Positions 18,636 through 28,255 of a stretch of DNA of 64,000 nt are shown here, one piece after another. A program made the position numbers and the translations under genes. A model generated the notes under the pieces. It did not search any database. It saw only the letters and a program-made list of their open reading frames with translations, and had not been told where the DNA came from. This DNA comes from Verrucomicrobiaceae bacterium E54 (GTDB taxonomy: Bacteria; Verrucomicrobiota; Verrucomicrobiia; Verrucomicrobiales; Akkermansiaceae). Within the stretch, counting starts at the first letter, position 1; each line of letters opens with the position of its first letter. The stretch spans positions 1-64,000 of the forward strand of contig JAKZES010000010.1 in the NCBI GenBank assembly GCA_022548915.1. The letters run 5' to 3'.

Positions 18636-19649
18636 ATGGAAGCGTTTCTCAAGAAGATCGGCCTGGACTTCGGCGAGCTGTCGTTCGCCTCGCCGTGGGT
18701 GATCCTGCTGCTGTGCCTGCCGGTGATGATGGGTTTCTGGGAATGGAAGCGTCGCGGCCATCCCGTGGTCATGCCCTTCGATCATGGGACCCAGGCGGTC
18801 GGCACGGGGTATGCCCGCTTCATCAACACCTGCTCCCTGCTCACGCCTCTGCTCCTGGCCGTGGCCATCCTGGTGGCGGCCGGTCCCCGGCGGAAGGGTA
18901 CGCCGGAAAACCAGCGCCGCCTGACCAACATCCAGTTTTGTCTCGATATCTCCGGCAGCATGGCCACTGGTCAAGGCATGAACTACGGCGGGATGGGGAT
19001 CACCCGTTACGAGGCCGCGATGCGGGCCATTCGCAACTTCATGGAGTTCCGCGAAGACAAGCGCGATGCCTTCGGCCTGACCGTGTTCGCCGAGGATTGC
19101 ATGCACTGGGTTCCGTTGACGCGTTTCACGCCTGCGATCGCCAACGCCGATACCTTCATCCATCCGCTCCACCTGCCGACGAACAAGCGCGGGACCCATG
19201 CCGGCAAGGCGTTGCTGGCCTGCATCGAAGAATTCGAGCGCCGCGACGAGCGGATCGAGGCGACCCGGACGAACCCGGAAGCTGCGAGCCGCATGATCAT
19301 CCTGGTCACCGACGGTCAGCCGCAGGATCTGGAGGGAGGCGCGGAGGACGAGGTGGTGGGGGCCTTGCGCCGTCACGGCGTCCGGGTATTCGTGATTTCG
19401 CTGTGCGAGGAAGGGGTCAACCCGGAGGTGGAATACATCGCCCACCAGACCGGCGGCGCGGTGCTGCCCGCCTTCGACGAGCAGGAACTCGGCAAGGTGT
19501 TCCGGCGCATCGACGAAATGCAGCCCGTCGAGATGATCGCCACCGTGCCGGTCTCCATCGACAACTACGGACCTTTCGCACGCATCGGTCTTTTTCTCGC
19601 CTCCCTGTTCGTCATGACTCTCTTCGGCTTCCGCTACACGCCATGGTGA
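18636..19649 (+). CDS. VWA-domain membrane protein, BatA-like
   Basis: A 337-residue protein with membrane helices at about 19-36, 68-83 and 312-332. Between them is a VWA domain with an intact metal-ion-dependent adhesion site: CLDISGSM (Asp104, Ser106, Ser108), a TNKRGTH threonine and VTDGQPQDLEG. The topology (two N-terminal helices, VWA, one C-terminal helix) is that of BatA/BatB proteins, whose VWA domain faces the periplasm. It starts 10 bp after the previous stop, and its stop region overlaps the next VWA gene by 7 bp. Characterised Bat proteins are linked to envelope stress or oxygen tolerance; the function here is inferred from family and context. Confidence 0.92.
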   Translation: MEAFLKKIGLDFGELSFASPWVILLLCLPVMMGFWEWKRRGHPVVMPFDHGTQAVGTGYARFINTCSLLTPLLLAVAILVAAGPRRKGTPENQRRLTNIQFCLDISGSMATGQGMNYGGMGITRYEAAMRAIRNFMEFREDKRDAFGLTVFAEDCMHWVPLTRFTPAIANADTFIHPLHLPTNKRGTHAGKALLACIEEFERRDERIEATRTNPEAASRMIILVTDGQPQDLEGGAEDEVVGALRRHGVRVFVISLCEEGVNPEVEYIAHQTGGAVLPAFDEQELGKVFRRIDEMQPVEMIATVPVSIDNYGPFARIGLFLASLFVMTLFGFRYTPW

Positions 19650-20632
19650 TCGCCCCCGTCATTGCCCTGCTGGCCATGGTCCTCGTGCTCGTAGCCGAGG
19701 CCTTGCATGCCCGGCGTTGTCGGGTGGTGGCGGCCCTGGCCTTCGGCCCGGCGGAGGCCCCCCGGCCATGGGTGAAGCACGTGCCCTACCTGCGGGCCCT
19801 TGCGGTGGGGGTGTTCGTGTGGGGGTGCACGACGCTCCTGCTGATCAAACCGATTGCGGGAGGCGAGCGGGACTTTCCCGAAGAGAAGCTCCGTCACGTG
19901 ATCTTCGTGTTGGACGTTTCACCGAGCATGGAAGGCATCGCGGATGCCGGGGAGGATAAGGGGGCGGGAGGGGGGCGTATCTCCCGCGCCAGCCGGGCGA
20001 AGGCCATCGCGGCCGACCTGATCAACCGCATGGCCCACGACCAGCTCCATTTCTCGCTGCTCGCCTTTTACACCGAAGCGAGACCAGTGGTCGTGGACTG
20101 CCCCGATCCGTCCCTCGTGCTGGAGATGATGGACCGCCCGCTCTCGAACGCCTTCGAGCCGGGGGCAACCGACATGATCCGCGGAGTGGCGCTCGCCTGT
20201 GATGTGGCCCGGGATTGGAGGACGGGCAGTGCCACCATGGTGCTCATCTCGGATGGCGATACGGTCGAGGAAACCGCCATCCCCGTGCTGCCCGAGGCCA
20301 TCGGCCGGGTGGTAGTGGTCGGAGTGGGGGACCCGCGGCAGCCGACCGAGATCCACGAACACCTGTCGCGACAGGACCGCGGCGAGCTGACCAAGTTGTC
20401 CCGGCGACTGGGCGGAAGTTATCATGACGGGAACCTTACCTGGGTGTCCGACCAGCTTCTTGGGGACCTGACCAAACCGCAGCCTCTCGGCCGTGTGCTT
20501 GTCTGGACCCGAAGGGAGCTTGCCATCCTCGCGGTGGTGATCGGCGCCGCGGTTCTGGCGGCGATTCCGCTGGCTCTTGAGTTCTTCGGCGAATCCGCAA
20601 ACTACATCAAGGGAAGGGAGAAGATCGCATGA
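19643..20632 (+). CDS. VWA-domain membrane protein, BatB-like
   Basis: A 329-residue protein. The ATG at 19643 is chosen because it begins a membrane helix (MVIAPVIALLAMVLVLVAEA) and overlaps the previous stop by 7 bp; an open frame extends much further upstream but only as a shadow of the preceding VWA gene. Helices lie at about 2-21, 50-68 and 295-315. The VWA domain has FVLDVSPSMEG (Asp91, Ser93, Ser95) and LISDGDTVEET. It is a paralogue of its neighbour, as BatA and BatB usually are. The next gene begins within its last 4 bp. Confidence 0.92.
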   Translation: MVIAPVIALLAMVLVLVAEALHARRCRVVAALAFGPAEAPRPWVKHVPYLRALAVGVFVWGCTTLLLIKPIAGGERDFPEEKLRHVIFVLDVSPSMEGIADAGEDKGAGGGRISRASRAKAIAADLINRMAHDQLHFSLLAFYTEARPVVVDCPDPSLVLEMMDRPLSNAFEPGATDMIRGVALACDVARDWRTGSATMVLISDGDTVEETAIPVLPEAIGRVVVVGVGDPRQPTEIHEHLSRQDRGELTKLSRRLGGSYHDGNLTWVSDQLLGDLTKPQPLGRVLVWTRRELAILAVVIGAAVLAAIPLALEFFGESANYIKGREKIA

Positions 20633-21336
20633 GAGGATGGATCACGATGATCTGGCTGATGATTCCGATCGGGCTGGCCTATCACTGGTTCAGCCCGGAG
20701 GGCGCGGTCGCCCGCCGGAACGATGTGGTATCCAGACAGTGGGACGCGGCACGCGAGGCCGTGCAGGCGGCTGCGGAGGTTGGCGAAGGTGGTGAGCGTG
20801 AGCGGCTGCTTGCCGAGGCGAGATCCAAGTACGAGGAGGCGCTCGGATTGCTGCCGAAGTCGGAAGAAAGCGTCATCCCCCGCCAACAGATCGCGCTGGA
20901 GAAGGCGCTGGTGGTGATCCGGCAGGGATTCATCGAGGAAGGACTGCACGAACTGGAGGGACTCATGGAGGCCATCCAATCCGGCGAGTGGCCCGAGGGA
21001 TTCGAAGACAACTTCCGCGCCGCCGCCGCCTCCGGCGCCTATCAAGCGGCAACCGAGATGCGAATGCGGGGATATACCCGGGAAGAATGGGTGCCGGCCG
21101 CGGACGATGCGCGGCAGCAGTACTGTCTGCTGACCGACAAGTACGACGAGGCCGACACCGCCACGGCCCGCATCCTCAAGCAGAACCTTGAGGAGTCCGT
21201 CCGTCTCGTGCGGATGGATCTGGCCCGGATGGAGAGCGACCCACTGCCCGATCCTCCCGGGCCGACCCGAATGAGGCGGCCGGGCGCGAGCGGCAAGGAA
21301 GCCTTCATGAAGTCACCCTCGGCACCAGGACACTAA
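20629..21336 (+). CDS. Small membrane-anchored helical protein of the MoxR/VWA operon
   Basis: A 235-residue protein with an N-terminal anchor (MRGWITMIWLMIPIGLAYHW) followed by charged helices of TPR-like spacing (LAEARSKYEEALGLLPKSEE, IALEKALVVIRQGFIEEGLH) and a proline-rich tail. The SD-like GGGAGAAG stands about six bases before the ATG, which overlaps the VWA stop by 4 bp. In other Bat operons a TPR protein (BatC) holds this position; the resemblance is in position and helical pattern, not in a firm domain match. It is probably periplasmic and involved in protein contacts. Confidence 0.75.
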   Translation: MRGWITMIWLMIPIGLAYHWFSPEGAVARRNDVVSRQWDAAREAVQAAAEVGEGGERERLLAEARSKYEEALGLLPKSEESVIPRQQIALEKALVVIRQGFIEEGLHELEGLMEAIQSGEWPEGFEDNFRAAAASGAYQAATEMRMRGYTREEWVPAADDARQQYCLLTDKYDEADTATARILKQNLEESVRLVRMDLARMESDPLPDPPGPTRMRRPGASGKEAFMKSPSAPGH

Positions 21337-24300
21337 TGATCATGATCCCTAACGATTCACCATCCCTTCAGCCTCGCGCTTTCGTGGCAGCCTGTCCCCG
21401 GATCGCTCTTCTGCTTGTCTTCGGCATCATGATGCTCGGAGCGGGTTCCATGGCTCGCGCGGATCAGACGGGAGATCGTCAAGACACTCGGGATGAGATG
21501 TTTCAACACCTGCTCCAGCTTCCCCGGTCGCAGGCGATCGAGTGGCTCGAAGAGCGGTTCGAGAGCAGCCCGGAATCACGCATGCAACTCGTCGAGCGGG
21601 TGGGCACGGGCCGCACGATGGAGGAGTTGCGCCGGAATCGGGTCGACGAGGCAAAACGCGGGGATCTTCTCCGTCTGCAAGAGCTGATCGCCGAGGCGCT
21701 GATCCGGTCGTCGGGCGAGGAGGAGCCGCTGCTCGGCACCGGCCTGACGCAGCTTGCCGGCGGTTGGCTGCGGGAGGCGGAACACGCGATGGTCGTCGAG
21801 CGCGACAAGGCCGAAAAGGCAAAGCAGCGGTCGTTCCGCCCGAGCAATTACCGCTACTCGCCCGGTCCCCCGGCGCTCGCCTTTTCCGTGCTCAACCGTA
21901 CCGTTCCGCGCGGGTCATGGATCGAATGGGTGAGCCCGGACATGCGGGATCAAATCGACGCGACCCTCGCCCGCCTCGCGATGCGACAGCACAAGGCCTA
22001 CGGCAGCGAGGTGCAGGCCCGCATCCTGCGAATCGCGGAGACCAACCCGCGATTGGCCGGGGAACTGGCGGAGGAATACCTCGGCTTCCGGGCCCGTCAA
22101 TACAACCCCGGGCTGTTCACGCAGATCGCCCCCGACCCGTTCGGTCGGAAGGAGGTCGGCATCCCGCTCACCCATGCGACCCAGAAGGCGAACCTGACAT
22201 TCCTCCGCGACTTTGCGAACGAGCTGGCAGACCACGGCGTCAACCTCGCGCAAAGCGACGCCTTCGTGCAGGCTTTCATTGAGAGTCATGCCATCACCGA
22301 GGTCTTCCAGCCGGCGGACATTCGGGCGGTGTTCGGCCCGGTCGATGAAATGTCCACCCGCCAGATCATCGGGCTGACCCGGGCGATGAAAACGCGGCTC
22401 GGAGATATCTGGCGCAGTGAGAAGGCGAACAAGGAGCAGCTCACCCGGCGCGGGCCCGAGGAAATCGTCGAGTCGGTGAAGGCAGGCTACGAAACGGCGG
22501 CCCGGATGCTCGAAAGAGCCTGTGAGCAAAGGCCGGACGACTGGAAGCTGCACGCCTTCCGCGGCTCGCTCCTGCACGACAAGGCACAGTATGCCTACTT
22601 GAACAACGAGGATCGCGCCGCCTTCTGCGCTGCCCGGGACGCAGCCCTCGACAGTTTCGAGGAAGCCGGGTGGACCTATCTCCTTTCACTTTCCGGCAAG
22701 GAGCCGGCGAATCGGACCATCGAGCCCTTCGTCGCCTGGCTCAACGTGATCCTCGGCAGCAGCGATTTGGCGGGTCTAACGGTGGAGGTCATGCCCGATC
22801 TCCGTGGTCACACGTGGAGCAGCCGGCTGCGGGACCTGCGACGGCTGCTGGAGTCGATGGCCTTCGTCGAGGAGCTGCGGGGCAGTGACCTGACGCCCGA
22901 CCAATTGCGTGCCGCGGTGCTCAAGGAACATGCCAGGGCGAAAAGGATCGACCGGGATATCTGGAAGCTGCGGGGAAGGGCCGCCGACGAGCGCACAGCC
23001 CCCCACGAGGTCACGCCTGCCATGCTCCGTTCGCTGGACCTGAGCGCGGAGGAGAAATCCCTCCTCGACGACTACGAAAAGCTCGAGGAGCGGCGCAAGA
23101 AGAGCGACCTCCTGCGCTGGCACCTCGGGGCGCTGTGCACTTACTTCGAGGAGTCCCTACCCGAACTGCCGCCCCACATGCGTCAGCGCTATCTCGGGGC
23201 GGGGCTGAAGTTGATCGACAAGGCCGGTTGGACGGAGCTGCCGGAGGGGCAGTTGGTTCGCGGCATCATCGCCGACTACGAGGACGTGCTGACCGAACTG
23301 AGGCTCGCCGTGGAAGTCGATGGATCGGAGCGCATCGACCCCCGGGCCAGCTTCGGCATGATGGTGAAACTTCAGTTCACCGAGGAGGTCGAGGCCAGCA
23401 GCGGCGGCTTCAGCCGCTATCTCGTCAACGAAACCACCGAGAGCCAGTACGCCGGGCGCAATACCGGCTTCGCACTCATCGACTACCGCGACAACCTCGA
23501 GCGGCGGATCCGCAACGCCCTGGAGGAGGACTTTCTCATCGAGCAGATCGTCTTCGAGAAGACGAGGAATGCGGTTCGCGACATCCCGAATGCGAAGTCG
23601 TCGGGCGGTCAGGAGTTCGGCGAGCGCCGCTGGCGCGAACAGGCCCTCGCCTACGTCGTGGCGCGGCCGATGGATGCGGCGGTCGATTGGATCCCACGGA
23701 TCTACATGGACATGACCTTCAACGACGGCACCGGCAAGGTGGTCCTGCCCGTGCCCTCGCGGAAGGTGAAGATCAACTGCAAGCCGGACGCCGGCGCCTC
23801 CCCGGTCCGCAGGATGTCCGGCCTCAGGATCACCCAGATCGCCAACCCGCAGAAGCTGCTCGAGGAGAACGGCCACGTCGAGCTGCGTATCTCCGCCGTG
23901 GCGCGGGGCCTGATCCCCGGGATCGACGAAATGCTGGATCTCGCCGTGCCCGGATTCGCAGCGCCGGTCGTCACTGAGGCGGAGCCGGCGCTCGTCGAGA
24001 AGTTCAAGCTGGAGGACGGCCGGTTCTTCGCGGAATCGCGGCGCGGATGGGTCCTCGAATACCGTCCGGACGAATCGCTCGACCGTGAGCAACCGGTCTT
24101 TTCCTTTCCCGGCTTCAATTCCGGTTTCCTGGATCGAGCCGAGCGAACCCGCGCGGAAGCTGTCCGGTTGGAAGTTTCCGATCCCGGGTCGGTCAGCCGG
24201 ACCGAGAAACTCTACACGCCTGAGTTGGTCAGCAAGGTCCAACGCAACATGGACTACGTCACCGTTCCGGATGGAGAGCCGGTCGCCCTGAACCCGCAGG

Positions 24301-24650
24301 AAGTGCCGGAGGTTCCCGTGAGTCGCTGGAGATACCTGGCGATCGGTCTGGTCGGCTTGTTGCTCATGGCGATCGTCGTCGTGCTGGTCGTCCGGAACCG
24401 GCGCAAGGAAGAGCCCGAGATGCACCCGCACTCGCTCGCGATGCCGGAAGAGGTGAACGGGTTCAGCATCCTGTGCCTGCTGCGTGCCATCGCGAGGGAT
24501 CCGTCGGTTCGCCTGTCCAATGACCAGCGTGCCCAACTGGCCGGTGACATGCGAAGGATCGAGCGGACGAGTTTCCGGCCCGATGCGGAGTCCCCCGAGT
24601 CGGACCTGGCCGGCATCGGGACGAAGTGGCTGGAGCTGGCGCGGAGGTGA
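21336..24650 (+). CDS. Large membrane protein of unknown family, last gene of the MoxR/VWA operon
   Basis: A 1104-residue protein with a signal peptide or anchor (residues about 20-42, ALLLVFGIMMLGAGSMARA), about 950 extracytoplasmic residues, a C-terminal membrane helix (YLAIGLVGLLLMAIVVVLVV, about 990-1010) and a cytoplasmic tail of about 85 residues. The outer part is helical at first (RTMEELRRNRVDEAKRGDLL) and later predominantly beta (VVLPVPSRKVKINC; GHVELRISAVARGLIP). I do not recognise any domain. Position and topology recall BatD (signal, long beta ectodomain, C-terminal helix), but it is about twice as long as usual BatD proteins. Its ATG shares a base with the previous stop. Confidence 0.8.
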   Translation: MIMIPNDSPSLQPRAFVAACPRIALLLVFGIMMLGAGSMARADQTGDRQDTRDEMFQHLLQLPRSQAIEWLEERFESSPESRMQLVERVGTGRTMEELRRNRVDEAKRGDLLRLQELIAEALIRSSGEEEPLLGTGLTQLAGGWLREAEHAMVVERDKAEKAKQRSFRPSNYRYSPGPPALAFSVLNRTVPRGSWIEWVSPDMRDQIDATLARLAMRQHKAYGSEVQARILRIAETNPRLAGELAEEYLGFRARQYNPGLFTQIAPDPFGRKEVGIPLTHATQKANLTFLRDFANELADHGVNLAQSDAFVQAFIESHAITEVFQPADIRAVFGPVDEMSTRQIIGLTRAMKTRLGDIWRSEKANKEQLTRRGPEEIVESVKAGYETAARMLERACEQRPDDWKLHAFRGSLLHDKAQYAYLNNEDRAAFCAARDAALDSFEEAGWTYLLSLSGKEPANRTIEPFVAWLNVILGSSDLAGLTVEVMPDLRGHTWSSRLRDLRRLLESMAFVEELRGSDLTPDQLRAAVLKEHARAKRIDRDIWKLRGRAADERTAPHEVTPAMLRSLDLSAEEKSLLDDYEKLEERRKKSDLLRWHLGALCTYFEESLPELPPHMRQRYLGAGLKLIDKAGWTELPEGQLVRGIIADYEDVLTELRLAVEVDGSERIDPRASFGMMVKLQFTEEVEASSGGFSRYLVNETTESQYAGRNTGFALIDYRDNLERRIRNALEEDFLIEQIVFEKTRNAVRDIPNAKSSGGQEFGERRWREQALAYVVARPMDAAVDWIPRIYMDMTFNDGTGKVVLPVPSRKVKINCKPDAGASPVRRMSGLRITQIANPQKLLEENGHVELRISAVARGLIPGIDEMLDLAVPGFAAPVVTEAEPALVEKFKLEDGRFFAESRRGWVLEYRPDESLDREQPVFSFPGFNSGFLDRAERTRAEAVRLEVSDPGSVSRTEKLYTPELVSKVQRNMDYVTVPDGEPVALNPQEVPEVPVSRWRYLAIGLVGLLLMAIVVVLVVRNRRKEEPEMHPHSLAMPEEVNGFSILCLLRAIARDPSVRLSNDQRAQLAGDMRRIERTSFRPDAESPESDLAGIGTKWLELARR

Positions 24651-24742
24651 GCGGACGCCACTGGCCCCAGCCGAGCTCCGAATGGACTTCCTGGGAGGGC
24701 GCGTCTTCTGCGTGCCGGTGCCGCCGGCTTCGCGAGCGTGGC

Positions 24743-24789
24743 TGTCCTAAGAATGACATCAGTCGCTCATGGGATTCAAGTTGAGGGCG
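24743..24789 (+). promoter_or_regulatory. Shared upstream element, copy B
   Basis: TGTCCTAAGAATGACATCAG, then TCGC, and after a 17-base gap AGTTGAGGG. This is among the closest copies to the one at 46488. It lies about 130 bp upstream of the ATG chosen for the second pseudopilin-A gene, in the 224-bp gap after the MoxR/VWA operon, which suggests the second A unit has its own transcription start. Confidence 0.6.
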
Positions 24790-24874
24790 GGCTTGTCCGG
24801 TCGGCACAATGTCGAAAAAGCAGGACGCGTCCCTCCTTGCCGCAGTGGGAGAGCGCCCTGGTTTCCGCCAAGCC

Positions 24875-27800
24875 ATGATTTCAAAACCCACACGGATACG
24901 CCGGGCCGGCCCACCGGGCTTTGCGCTGGTGGTGACCGTCTCGTTGATGGTGCTGCTGGCCCTGTTGGCAGTGGGCCTGCTGAGTCTCTCGACGGTGAGC
25001 CTGCGTGCGTCGTCCAAGGGAGCCGCGCAGGCCGAGGCGCGGGCCAATGCGCGCCTCGCGCTGGCGCTGGCGATCGGGCAGTTGCAGAAGACCGCCGGGC
25101 CGGACCAGCGGGTCACCACCACTGCGGACCAGTGGACCGAGGCCGGCGGCGATGGCGCGGAATCGTCCGCCGCCGAGGAAAACCGCCACTGGACCGGCGT
25201 CTATCGCGCCTGGCCGGCCGAGACCGAGCAGCGCCCGCAACCCGAGTTCGTGTCGTGGCTGGTCTCCGGGCAGGCCGAATCCGCGGCCCGCCAAGAAACC
25301 GCCGGGGGCGAGACCGCCGACCCGGTTGTCCTCGTGGATCGGGGCACGCTCGGCGATGCGCCATCGGGCCGGGTGACGGTTCCCGCCCTCGCGGTCGCCG
25401 ACGAGCGGGGCGCGGCGCGCCTGGGTTGGTGGACCGGCGACCAGGGCGTCAAGGCGGTCCTCGACATTCCCGAGACGTCCGAAGCTCGATCGCCAGCCGA
25501 AATCCGCGCAAGCCTCCAGGCCGCCCGCCAGATGGGGGTTCAGCTCGCCGCCGACGGAAGCGGACGACAACCCTTCGCCGAACTGGAGACGGATGATGCG
25601 CGACGCCGTCTGGTCACGGACTGGCCCCAGTCCGCCTTCCTCGCCGACGATCCCGCCTTACCTCGTGGGCTCTTCCACGATCTCGCGGCCAGCTCCTCCG
25701 GCATGCTGACCAACGTGCGGGCCGGCGGCTTCCGGAAGGATCTCTCGATGTATCTTGAAAGGGAACCCTCCGAGGCCCCGATCGAGCCGCTCTACGAGAT
25801 CGACGGACGCGCCGGCATCAACTTCGCCGAACTCTGGCTCTACTATCAGGTCTACAAGGATCTCCAGTCCGGTCGCAGACTCGCCTTCACCACCGGCGGC
25901 AGCAGCTCGACCGATACGCCGTTTTTCGAGATCGATGGCAGCTTGGCGGCGGTGTCCCAGGATCACGCCATTCTCTACAAGCAACCGACCCTCATCAGCT
26001 ACAAGTCCGTGCTCTCGTTTCATGCCCGGACGGTGAACACTTCGAACGGTCCCAAAAAGCGGCTCGCGGTGGTTTGCGATCCGATCATCACCTACTGGAA
26101 TCCGCTCGACGTCCCGGTTTCGCTGCAGCCCGCCTACAACTCGGTCAAGTTCTGGCAGCTCCCCTACGACCTGACCCTCACGGTCGGCGGACGCACGGTC
26201 ACGACCAGCCTGCGTCGGGCCCTCGCCGCCAGCAGTTGGCACTTTCTCACCCTCATCGCCGGCAAGGTGCAGCCCATCGTGCTCAAGCCCGGCGAGGTGC
26301 TGGTCTATTCGCAGGCGGCCAACACCACCATCAGGAGGTACAATCCGGGGCTCAACTACGTCGACGGCAAGGCCGGCTGGAACCTCGGCGGGGGCGTCGC
26401 CGTCGATCTCCGCGATCCATCCGGCGGCTACATCGAGGGCGACCCGAATGATATCATCCGCTACCGGATCCGGCCCAACGACGAGGTTTCGCGAGGCTCC
26501 CGGCACTTTTCACTTACCGACTACGGGCTCTATTACAAGGAGGACCGGTCGTCCCGCGGGCAATCCCTGAGGATCGGCAGCTCGACGATCGACGGCATCT
26601 ACGGCGATCCCTACAGCTCGAGCTCGCCGAAGCCGGATGCCTATCGCCTCGTGGCCACCCAGGCCCCGCAGGTGTTCGACAAGTTCAACTCGGCGGACAC
26701 CCGACCGCTCACCTTTGCCCGGCTCGACGGCCGCAAGGAGCCGTTCATGCTCCACGCGCACAACGCCAAGACCGAGTTCGGCTCCGACCGTGGCGGGCGC
26801 TGGCTCGCCCGGCACAACCCCAAGTCAACCGAGCACGACTTCGGCACCCTCTCGGAGGAGGAACTCGATCTGCTGCCCTTCGAGATCCAGGTCGAGCCCC
26901 TCGATGGCTGGAAAAACCGGAACCTCGAGGTCAGTCCCGACGGCAACGGTTTCTTCGGCGGTGGGATGAACGCCGAATTTGGCACCAACTTTCTCGTCAC
27001 GCACTTCGTGCCCCGCCAGCCGGTGTTCTCGCTGGCGGCCTTTCAGCACGCCTTCGCCAACGGCTTCGATGCCGGTTCGACGTCCTCCGGGTCCACCGTG
27101 GTCCGACCCCGGCGTCCGATGCTTCCCCAGATCTGCCACCCCATCGGCAACTCCTTGGCCCCCTCGGTGCTGCCGCCGGAACAGACCGACGGCACCCTCG
27201 ACGGTCGCCGCACCCTCGCCGACCATTCCTACCTCGCCAACCGGGCGCTGTGGGACGACTGGTTTCTTTCCGGCATCGCCCCGGACCCGCAAGGCCGGCG
27301 CACCCAGAGCCAGGTCGCCCTCGACTTCCTCAGCGGCGACCGGCCCCTCTCGGTCGCACGCTACCGCCTGACGTCCGATTCCGGGCAGCCCGACGGCCTC
27401 ATCGACGAGTGGTTCGACGGCGACCAGCCCGCTGCCGACGCCCACCTCCTCACGGCCGCCGCCCTGCGGGTCGACGGGCTTTTCAACGTCAACTCGACCT
27501 CGGTCGAGGCGTGGAAGGCCATGTTCGCCGCCCTGCGTGAACATCCGGTCGTCACGCGCGACCAGAGCGGGGCCGAAGACGTGACTTCCAGCGAAGAATC
27601 CATCACCCCCGTCGCCAACCTGGTCACTTCCGAAGACCTGATCGCGAGCGGCGACGGCAATGTCGATGTCAAGGATCCCGCCCAGTGGATCGGTCGCCGC
27701 ACGCTCGACGATGACGAGATCGACGCGCTGGCCAGGGCGCTCGTCCGCGAGATCCGCAAGCGCGGCCCCTTCCTCTCGCTCGCCGATTTCATCAATCGCC

Positions 27801-28255
27801 GCCCCGGCAGCGAGCGCGACCTGGCGGCCGCCGGGGCCGTCCAGAGCGCCCTCGACTCCGAGCAGGCCGGGATCAACAGCGCCTACGTCGAGGGGCCCCG
27901 CGCCGTCCCCGATGCCGACGCCAACCGCTATCCCTTCCCCGAGGCCGAGGCGGGGGCCGCTGCCTACGGGGCGCCGGGCATCGTCCGCCAAGCCGACATC
28001 CTCACGCCCATCGCCCCCATGCTCTCGGCGCGCTCGGACTCGTTCGTCATTCGCGCCTACGGCGAATCGGTCAGCGGCGGCAAGGTCGTCGCCCGCGCCT
28101 GGTGCGAGGCCGTGGTCGAGAGGCAGGCCGCGTTCGTCAGCCCCCAGGACGAGCCGAACACCGCCGCCGCCGATCTGGTGTCGGACGTCAACCGCCGCTT
28201 CGGACGTCGTTTCGAGCTGGTGTCCTTCCGCTGGCTCCACCCGAACGAGGTATGA
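24875..28255 (+). CDS. Giant pseudopilin-like protein, Verru_Chthon cassette A type (copy 2)
   Basis: From the ATG at 24875 the protein has 1126 residues; an earlier in-frame start at 24809 would place 22 extra residues before the leader. The prepilin leader is MISKPTRIRRAGPPG, then FALVVTVSLMVLL, with expected cleavage after Gly15 and Val (not Glu) at mature position 5. Like copy 1 it continues with an AEARANARLALALAIGQLQ segment, a large ectodomain, the FNVNSTSVEAWKA hallmark at about residue 870 and GPFLSLADFINRR at about 963. The ends are conserved between the copies and the middle is strongly diverged. It is followed with a 4-bp overlap by a small exported gene, repeating the A-plus-partner arrangement at 11476-15869. 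Confidence 0.85.
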   Translation: MISKPTRIRRAGPPGFALVVTVSLMVLLALLAVGLLSLSTVSLRASSKGAAQAEARANARLALALAIGQLQKTAGPDQRVTTTADQWTEAGGDGAESSAAEENRHWTGVYRAWPAETEQRPQPEFVSWLVSGQAESAARQETAGGETADPVVLVDRGTLGDAPSGRVTVPALAVADERGAARLGWWTGDQGVKAVLDIPETSEARSPAEIRASLQAARQMGVQLAADGSGRQPFAELETDDARRRLVTDWPQSAFLADDPALPRGLFHDLAASSSGMLTNVRAGGFRKDLSMYLEREPSEAPIEPLYEIDGRAGINFAELWLYYQVYKDLQSGRRLAFTTGGSSSTDTPFFEIDGSLAAVSQDHAILYKQPTLISYKSVLSFHARTVNTSNGPKKRLAVVCDPIITYWNPLDVPVSLQPAYNSVKFWQLPYDLTLTVGGRTVTTSLRRALAASSWHFLTLIAGKVQPIVLKPGEVLVYSQAANTTIRRYNPGLNYVDGKAGWNLGGGVAVDLRDPSGGYIEGDPNDIIRYRIRPNDEVSRGSRHFSLTDYGLYYKEDRSSRGQSLRIGSSTIDGIYGDPYSSSSPKPDAYRLVATQAPQVFDKFNSADTRPLTFARLDGRKEPFMLHAHNAKTEFGSDRGGRWLARHNPKSTEHDFGTLSEEELDLLPFEIQVEPLDGWKNRNLEVSPDGNGFFGGGMNAEFGTNFLVTHFVPRQPVFSLAAFQHAFANGFDAGSTSSGSTVVRPRRPMLPQICHPIGNSLAPSVLPPEQTDGTLDGRRTLADHSYLANRALWDDWFLSGIAPDPQGRRTQSQVALDFLSGDRPLSVARYRLTSDSGQPDGLIDEWFDGDQPAADAHLLTAAALRVDGLFNVNSTSVEAWKAMFAALREHPVVTRDQSGAEDVTSSEESITPVANLVTSEDLIASGDGNVDVKDPAQWIGRRTLDDDEIDALARALVREIRKRGPFLSLADFINRRPGSERDLAAAGAVQSALDSEQAGINSAYVEGPRAVPDADANRYPFPEAEAGAAAYGAPGIVRQADILTPIAPMLSARSDSFVIRAYGESVSGGKVVARAWCEAVVERQAAFVSPQDEPNTAAADLVSDVNRRFGRRFELVSFRWLHPNEV

